Of a stretch of DNA of 64,000 nt, positions 58,619 through 64,000 are shown piece by piece. Below the pieces are notes generated by a model. It made no database searches and was not told the origin of the DNA. It worked only from the letters and a program-made list of their open reading frames with translations. Each line of letters starts with the position of its first letter. Position 1 is the stretch's first letter. Source of the DNA: Adiantum capillus-veneris (taxonomy: Eukaryota > Streptophyta > Polypodiopsida > Polypodiales > Pteridaceae); assembly GCA_014529385.2 (NCBI GenBank), contig CM043953.1:95816842-95880841 (forward strand), written 5' to 3'. A program made the position numbers and the translations under genes.

Positions 58619-60328
58619 AACACACACAGACATACATACACTTGTATCACAACAACATTTGCCACTCTCATATGATTACCATCTTCCTATAATTGAAAGC
58701 GCCTCTTTGTCTTCTAGGTGGTTTGATATACAAGGAGTAGTTATATGGCAAGGTTGTCACCTTGAACAGTTCGTGTGACAAATGACTCCTTGTGTTTCTA
58801 CCTATCGTTATTAAACTTTTCATTATTTATGGAAGGTGTTAGGTGCTCATAATTAATTTTCTACAGAGCTTCGAAGGTTGGTAGAAGGTACTCCTATCTC
58901 AAGCGGTAAACGTTCCGACGTGCCCCCAACTGCTTGCACATAAGCAACACCTCACAAAAGATCGAAGCAGGACCTTCATAGGCCTCACAAGCCTACTGCA
59001 AGCGCATTGTTTCATTTGGACGAACTGATGAACTCTGCATGTGAGCATTCATTATTGGAAACGCATGTCTTTCTGAAAGCGATTTCATCAACTCATAGAG
59101 TTGTTTGTTTTTGTTGCTATCTTTTGGATTATGTAGACAAGCAACCTATGGTGGAGCACATTAATATCAAGAAGGAACCATATGTTCAAATAGTTGTTCC
59201 ATCCCATGCGCTAAACAAGCCAACACCTCTTGATATTGAGCCTTTGTCTATTGAGCCTCCCTTGCCACTCCAAGCAACAATTGTCCCAAACCCTATTGAG
59301 GACATACCTCTTAGCAATGCCAACGATCCGAGCCTGATTGAAATTGAGCCTTTGTTCAACCTTCTGGCTTGTATGGATTGGGTGAATCATCTCAACTAGA
59401 TAAGAAGCCTATTGATCTTAGCATTGTTCCATTTCCTCAAAGTCTTCTCCCACAATTCTTGATCACTAATATCTCTGACTCAAGCCCACGAATTTGTATT
59501 GAGGGTCATATATTGAATCTATATGGGACCTACAAAGTTGGTCTTGACCAACTGAAATACAACCGTTACTTGAAGCTCGACTTGGATGAAGAATGCATCG
59601 ACACTATTACGGTGGTGATCAATGATCCATACATAGAGCTCTATGTCAACAAGCTCCGCCTCGGTGGCTTTGTTCACATTGACAGCCCAATTGTCAGACA
59701 CAAAAATAGGGAAGATGGGGGGTCATCAATGTATTCCTTATACATCAATGCTACTACTGTTGTAAGCACAGCGGAACCTTTCCCGGTGTCTCTTACATTC
59801 GCCCCTGATTGCAAGATACATGCATTTCTTGATGAGATAGGTGCACAACAATCTTCGAGTGGACGTTCTCAATTGAGCACACTTGCTTTTGTTATTTTAC
59901 AAAATCACAACTCGCAGTCAAGATTTGGTGGGTCTGTTGGTGACCTTCTGATTGCAGATGGTCCTTTCCCATCAGATAGGGCATTTGTAAGAATTGACCT
60001 ATCTTGCTTATTGTTTTCTGCTCTTTTATTATACATTTGAAATCTTCCATGATATATTGATGCTCTTTTTTATTTTGTTTCCATATTTAATCTTTTCTTG
60101 TAGTTGAGTTTTGTGAGCTTTGGCAAAGATGATTGCCAACAATAGCTTCAAGAAATGGTTGTTGATGGCCCTATAATGTGCGTTGCAAGAAACATCGGTG
60201 CATTCCTTGCCAAGGCCAATACCTTGTCAATACTGGATGTTAAAATTCTAGTGCATGTTCGTAGTGCACTCCTCAGAGAGGAGCTTGCCGCCGTCTTTTA
60301 GGCTCAAACCGAAAAGTTGGGCTACAAT

Positions 60329-60612
60329 CGTGAGGTGCACTCATATAGCATATAGTGATATATTAGGATTGACTTCTCTCATTTTCTTACATAGTTGCCT
60401 TGTCCAGGTTGTTGGCACCCTCCAATTCGTCAACTTCAATAGTGTGCTACTGGAGAAGCATTGTTCGAATCGTGAGGTGCACTCATATAGCATATAGTGA
60501 TATATTAGGAGTGACTTCTCTCATTTTCTTACATAGTTGCCTTGTCCAGGTTGTTGGCACCCTCCAATTCGTCAACTTCAATAGTGTGTTTCTGGAGAAG
60601 CATTGTAAATCC
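60329..60612 (+). repeat. 142-bp tandem duplication of an intron-exon unit
   Basis: 60329-60470 and 60471-60612 are near-identical. Each holds the CGTGAG exon end, the whole 73-bp intron with GT and AG sites, and the VVGTLQFVNFNSV exon start. The added exon (60408-60476) is 69 bp, so frame is kept if both are spliced in. Confidence 0.9.
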
Positions 60613-61116
60613 ACAAAAGTGTATAGAATTAAGCAGGCACCTTATTGTGGATCTTGCAATAACAACACCACAATAATCACAACACCGAAGCTGGAAGCAC
60701 GTATTACAACAAAAGACAAAAAGCTTCTTGATGTGCAAGTTATTGGTGCATCAATCAATTTAATGCTTGCATTGGATAGAACCTTCAACCAAATTTACGT
60801 TGAGTCCGTTTTTGAGGCAAGAGATACCTTGGCAACAACCTCACGGTTTGGCGGTTTCAAAATCAACACGAGTGGCCATGTGGTGGCGTATCAAACTGAA
60901 TCTTAGTCTTGTGAATGTTTGCCTTTCATTACTAGCTCCCCTTTACTTTTCTTGCTTGTTCTAACTATATCCTCAAACAAAACCAATGCTTGCATCCTCT
61001 ACTTCTTTGTAACGTGCTTTTGCACACTTTTGGTTGTGGTTCTAAGTATTATGGTTATGCTTGTAAGTATTGTTCGCTTCTTCCGCGAATTGAGAACTCA
61101 AAACATTTTTGTATTT

Positions 61117-61119
<3 letters not shown>

Positions 61120-61179
<60 letters not shown>

Positions 61180-61219
61180 CTAGAATAAAATACAAATAGG
61201 CACACATAGAGACACAAAA

Positions 61220-61288
<69 letters not shown>

Positions 61289-61393
61289 TATTCTTCTTCT
61301 CTCTCTCTCTCTCTCTCTCTCTCTGTCCATTGCTTGTAAAGCAACACACAAGCTCTTTCTCTCTCTTTCTGTGTGTGTGTGTGTGTGTGTGTA
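61120..61393. repeat. Microsatellite cluster
   Basis: (CT)n at 61120-61177, (CT)n(CA)n at 61222-61287, (CT)n at 61301-61323 and (GT)n at 61371-61393, between the RPA-like gene and the Helitron. Confidence 0.95.
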
Positions 61394-61437
61394 TGTGTGT
61401 CTACTCCTCAATTCCTCTCTCTCTATCTATCAATTAT

Positions 61438-64000
61438 ATGCAAAACAACAAACACTACTCTTTTCCTCTCTCTATAATGGAAAATCGTACTGGTTTCAGT
61501 ATTCCAAAAGAGATAGACATTGACATGCTATTTATGCAAACACATCCTCTTAATCAACAATTGTTTCTAGCACTCCATAGTGTATCGGAAACAAACTTAA
61601 GCTTTGATTAATTTAGACTTACAATGCAACAGTGCTTGTTTGAGAACCACGTAACAAATTCTATCACGTACTCTTGAGCCTCATTCTTCTTTGGATCACA
61701 GCTAGAGTCATTCAGTGAAAGAGCTACATAATTGCATGCTCTATATGATACTTGTAAAACATCGATGAGTCTCACAATGGAAGTCATCAATATTTTCACT
61801 CACAAATTCAAAAAAACACTTACCATAATCCTTCACAATGCTACAAGTGGACACAACAAAAAACAAGTAGTTAAAAAATCAATTGAACAGTTCAAAAAAG
61901 GACTTCTAATTATAGATGGATCTATTATCGGCTTCATCTATTATGCTTTCATGACTTCACAATCACATCGTAAACTTGTCCATTGGACAATTAAAGAGTG
62001 TGATTTATTAACCCACTTGTGGAGAGAGAACATGCATAAACCAGCTACTCAATGCAGATCTATTTATTGAAAAGCAACCACTTTGTGTCCATACACACTC
62101 TGCAATTACAACAAAATTGAAGTGACTAAGGCATATAAAGCTCACAGAGACTGCCTCATTGCAGCAACATCCTTCCATTCATCCACAACCAAAAAACAAG
62201 ATTGTGAAAAAATTCCTAAAGAGGCTTAATGACACACCTACATATCCATGCGCAAAGTGTGGCCGCTTGTTTTTCCGCTCGCAAGTCACGCATTTCACTC
62301 CTCCACTGTGCTTACATGTTGGAGGTGGAAAACAAAAAAGATGGTCCTCTCTATTCTGTTGCCATGCACGCAAACAAAAATCAAACTGATCTATGCTCCC
62401 GTTTGAGAGCTTGCATGCATTGGGATTTAACGACCCTCTGCCGCCAGTCCTGCAAGCACACCTGGTCTCCATCCTCATACCATTCGCAAAGATTCAAGAA
62501 CTAACTTATGATGGCCAATATGGTTTGTGAGGGAGTGTCGTCAATGCCCTTGCAAATGTCAAAAAAACACAACAAGTTCTTCCTCGATTTATCCAAGATG
62601 AGGCTTCAATCTTGATAGGGCTCAAACGTAAGCTCAAGTACACACATTGCTACTTATCTGGCCTTGTTAGACCGTTGCTGACACTAAAGGCCACACACAC
62701 TCCTATTGATATCTCTTTGTATAAGAAGAAAAACATAACCATACATGATAAATGGCTTGCACACTTTCAAGAAAACTCACACTAATCACTTCCCCTAGAA
62801 ACAAACACATACGAGATGGAGAACGAGGAAGCTATTGACACTGATGTGCTCCTGCACAACATCACTACTGTTGAGCAAGTTGTTGATTACAACAATAAAA
62901 TTTTGTATGTCACACCATCAGAGGGGAACAATCCACTTGGTTTATTTGTTGATGTGTTCTGTGAGGAGCTCAATTTTCCTACGATCTTCTTTGGAGAGCC
63001 TAGAAAATACCACCAACACGTATCTAAAAATTACCAAACAGTAGCCAAATGGGAGCTCATGCACAAAGATAGACGTTTTGCCCTCAAAATTGACAACTTA
63101 TTTTTCATATCAGTGAAAATCATGACGCAAAAAATACTATCATGCATTTGGATACGCCTACGCAAAGCAAAACTTGAGGGAGGAACCTTGTTTGCTGATC
63201 ATGTTTGTCAGGACACAAACATAGAAAAAGTAGTCTCGTCACAACTAGGGTACAGAGACTTCAAAGCGCTTTGTACCTCGCCAGATTTACAAAGAAAAAA
63301 AAAAGATTTCCAACATGATTCGACAACTAGGGTCACCAACTTTCTTTGTGACATTTTCTTCAACTGAAAAACGTTGGAAAAAACTTATTGATGCCTTGGA
63401 ACAAACAGTGCCGCTTAAACAAGATAGAGATGAAAGATAGCTCCTTCCGTAGACGTTTGGTACGAGCAGATCCAATAACAATAGCTCGCTTCTACCGAAC
63501 CGCTTCACAGCCATGAAAAGGATACTACTTAACAATTTCAAATTATGCGAAAAAATCCTTGATTATTTCTTCGTGACAGAGTTCCAAAGCCGTGGCAGCC
63601 AGCACGATCATGGTCTTTTATGGGTTGAACAAGCTCCTATATTTGAACATGACAAAGATGATGCTATTGTGGCATTCATAGACAGGTACATAAGTATAGA
63701 TGGTTCCAAGCTTCCACCAGACCTTTGTGAAATACAAACGCACCATCATAGAAAAACTTGCCTCAAGAAAGGCAAATCCTGTTGCTTTGCCTTCCCAAGG
63801 TTCCCCATGCCATTCACAATCATTCTCAAAGAGACTAGCAATGACTACGAGAACTAGATGAGAAGCAAGAAAACTTTTAAATGCATTCAAAATAGCCTCG
63901 ATACACTTCCCACTGAAACTAACATTTCCTTTGAGGAATGGCTACAAAGCCTACATTTTACATTCAAAGAATATACTTTGGCAATAACAAACTCACTATC
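61438..64000 (+). pseudogene. Helitron replicase, N-terminal half, frameshifted and cut by the window
   Basis: A rolling-circle transposon protein. Early frames (61480-61611, 61732-62070) are not recognised. From 62229 the zinc-finger-like YPCAKCGRLFFRSQV is followed by LGFNDPLPPVLQAHLVSIL / IPFAKIQELTYDGQY (about 62410-62520) and GSVVNALANVKKTQQVLPRF, the conserved Helitron N-terminal region. Then DTDVLLHN and NFPTIFFGEPR (62816-63367), LGSPTFFVTFSS in another frame, and YFFVTEFQSRGSQHDHGLLWV (63513-63857). H-D-H at 63603-63611 is the two-His metal site of the HUH nuclease. CEIQTHHHRKTCLKKG and FPRFPM follow. After TAG at 63856 the frame resumes with ISFEEWLQSLHFTFKEYTLAI to the window edge. 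Catalytic Tyr and helicase lie beyond. Stops near 62400, 62527, 62784 and 63440 show decay. It is in the same orientation as the element at 468-1943, but a different copy. Confidence 0.85.

Larger units (their letters stand above)
57495..60906 (+). pseudogene. Multi-exon RPA-like/OB-fold-like gene, inactivated
   Basis: A gene model with matching splice phases. Exons are 57495-57600, 58867-59040, 59137-59986, 60104-60334, and 60550-60906, with an extra duplicated exon at 60408-60476. Introns start GTGAGA, GTGAGC, GTAAGA and GTGCAC and end in AG. The start MAAKQNSGSSF is chosen for its TATA box and in-phase exon 1. The protein (about 570 residues) has an acidic/Pro-rich N-terminal third. Beta-rich segments follow, such as TITVVINDPYIELYVNKL, LRLGGFVHIDSPIV, MVVDGPIMCVARNIGAFLA, ILDVKILVHVRSALL and APYCGSC, suggestive of OB folds as in RPA large subunits. 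Defects: a one-base frameshift near 59370 (exon 3 is exactly one base short for phase) and in-frame TAA/TAG at about 58945, 60143 and 60297. It lies directly before a Helitron replicase on the same strand, and RPA-like genes are usual Helitron cargo. A host RPA1-family gene is the alternative. The OB-fold call is inference; the exon structure is well supported. Confidence 0.6.

Noticed and set aside
59020-59080. CTGATGA ... GGAAAC resembling a hammerhead ribozyme core
   Set aside because: The required stems II and III cannot be drawn with the flanking bases, and the segment belongs to exon 2 and intron 2 of the RPA-like gene.
60104-60334. TAG codons read through or edited back to CAG
   Set aside because: U-to-C editing of stops is known in fern organelles, not in nuclear transcripts. 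The frameshift in exon 3 makes a pseudogene simpler.

Overview
The window looks like a repeat-choked intergenic stretch of a land-plant nuclear genome. The best guess is a fern or other seed-free vascular plant. This rests on plant-type Ty1/copia, plant L1-like LINEs, a CACTA element with a TNP2 transposase, Helitrons, a GDSL-esterase fragment, a decayed PPR gene of the repetitive 'YACTLKACG / LGxALxxMYxKCG' style, plant-like introns with TATA boxes, and an extreme load of (CT)n, (CA)n and poly-C tracts. No gene in the window is clearly intact. The organism call is inference; everything else below was read from the sequence.

Layout. 0.47-1.94 kb (+): 3' part of a Helitron helicase fused to an endonuclease domain. 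4.1-23.8 kb: an L1-like LINE on the minus strand, split by a 13.9-kb LTR element on the plus strand (8537-22416, TSD ATTAT). That element encodes gag and protease but no reverse transcriptase or integrase, and is itself split by a 5.2-kb Ty1/copia element on the minus strand (13498-18701). The result is a three-level nest. 24.0-34.1 kb: a tandem segmental duplication of about 2.7 kb. Copy A carries a 286-bp perfect spacerless palindrome and a GDSL exon pair. Copy B was opened by a second, different LINE (29.5-33.5 kb) at its (GA)n tract and ends in a truncated LTR of the gag-pro family. 34.5-43.7 kb: mostly anonymous DNA with a 1.3-kb TIR element (36601-37929), a solo copia LTR (40952-41181) and a copia gag fragment. 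43.7-46.7 kb: a PPR pseudogene. 47.4-47.6 kb: an 18-bp periodic array broken by a tRNA-like sequence.

48.65-55.33 kb: a CACTA transposon bounded by CACTACAA termini. It holds one TNP2 transposase gene and has unusually long inverted arms. The right arm carries a second, inverted and decayed copy of the first TNP2 exon, so the element can fold back on itself. 57.4-60.9 kb (+): a multi-exon gene with a TATA box and consistent intron phases, encoding an RPA-like/OB-fold-like protein, inactivated by one frameshift and three CAR-to-TAR stops. 61.4-64.0 kb (+): the N-terminal half of a second Helitron replicase, with zinc-finger-like, conserved N-terminal and HUH segments. It runs off the window before the catalytic tyrosines. 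The nearness of the RPA-like gene and the Helitron suggests, without proving it, that both belong to one mobile unit.

Most protein-level calls are pseudogenes held together by several frames. Boundaries resting on TSDs, LTR ends, splice phases or terminal repeats are firm to the base; others are approximate.
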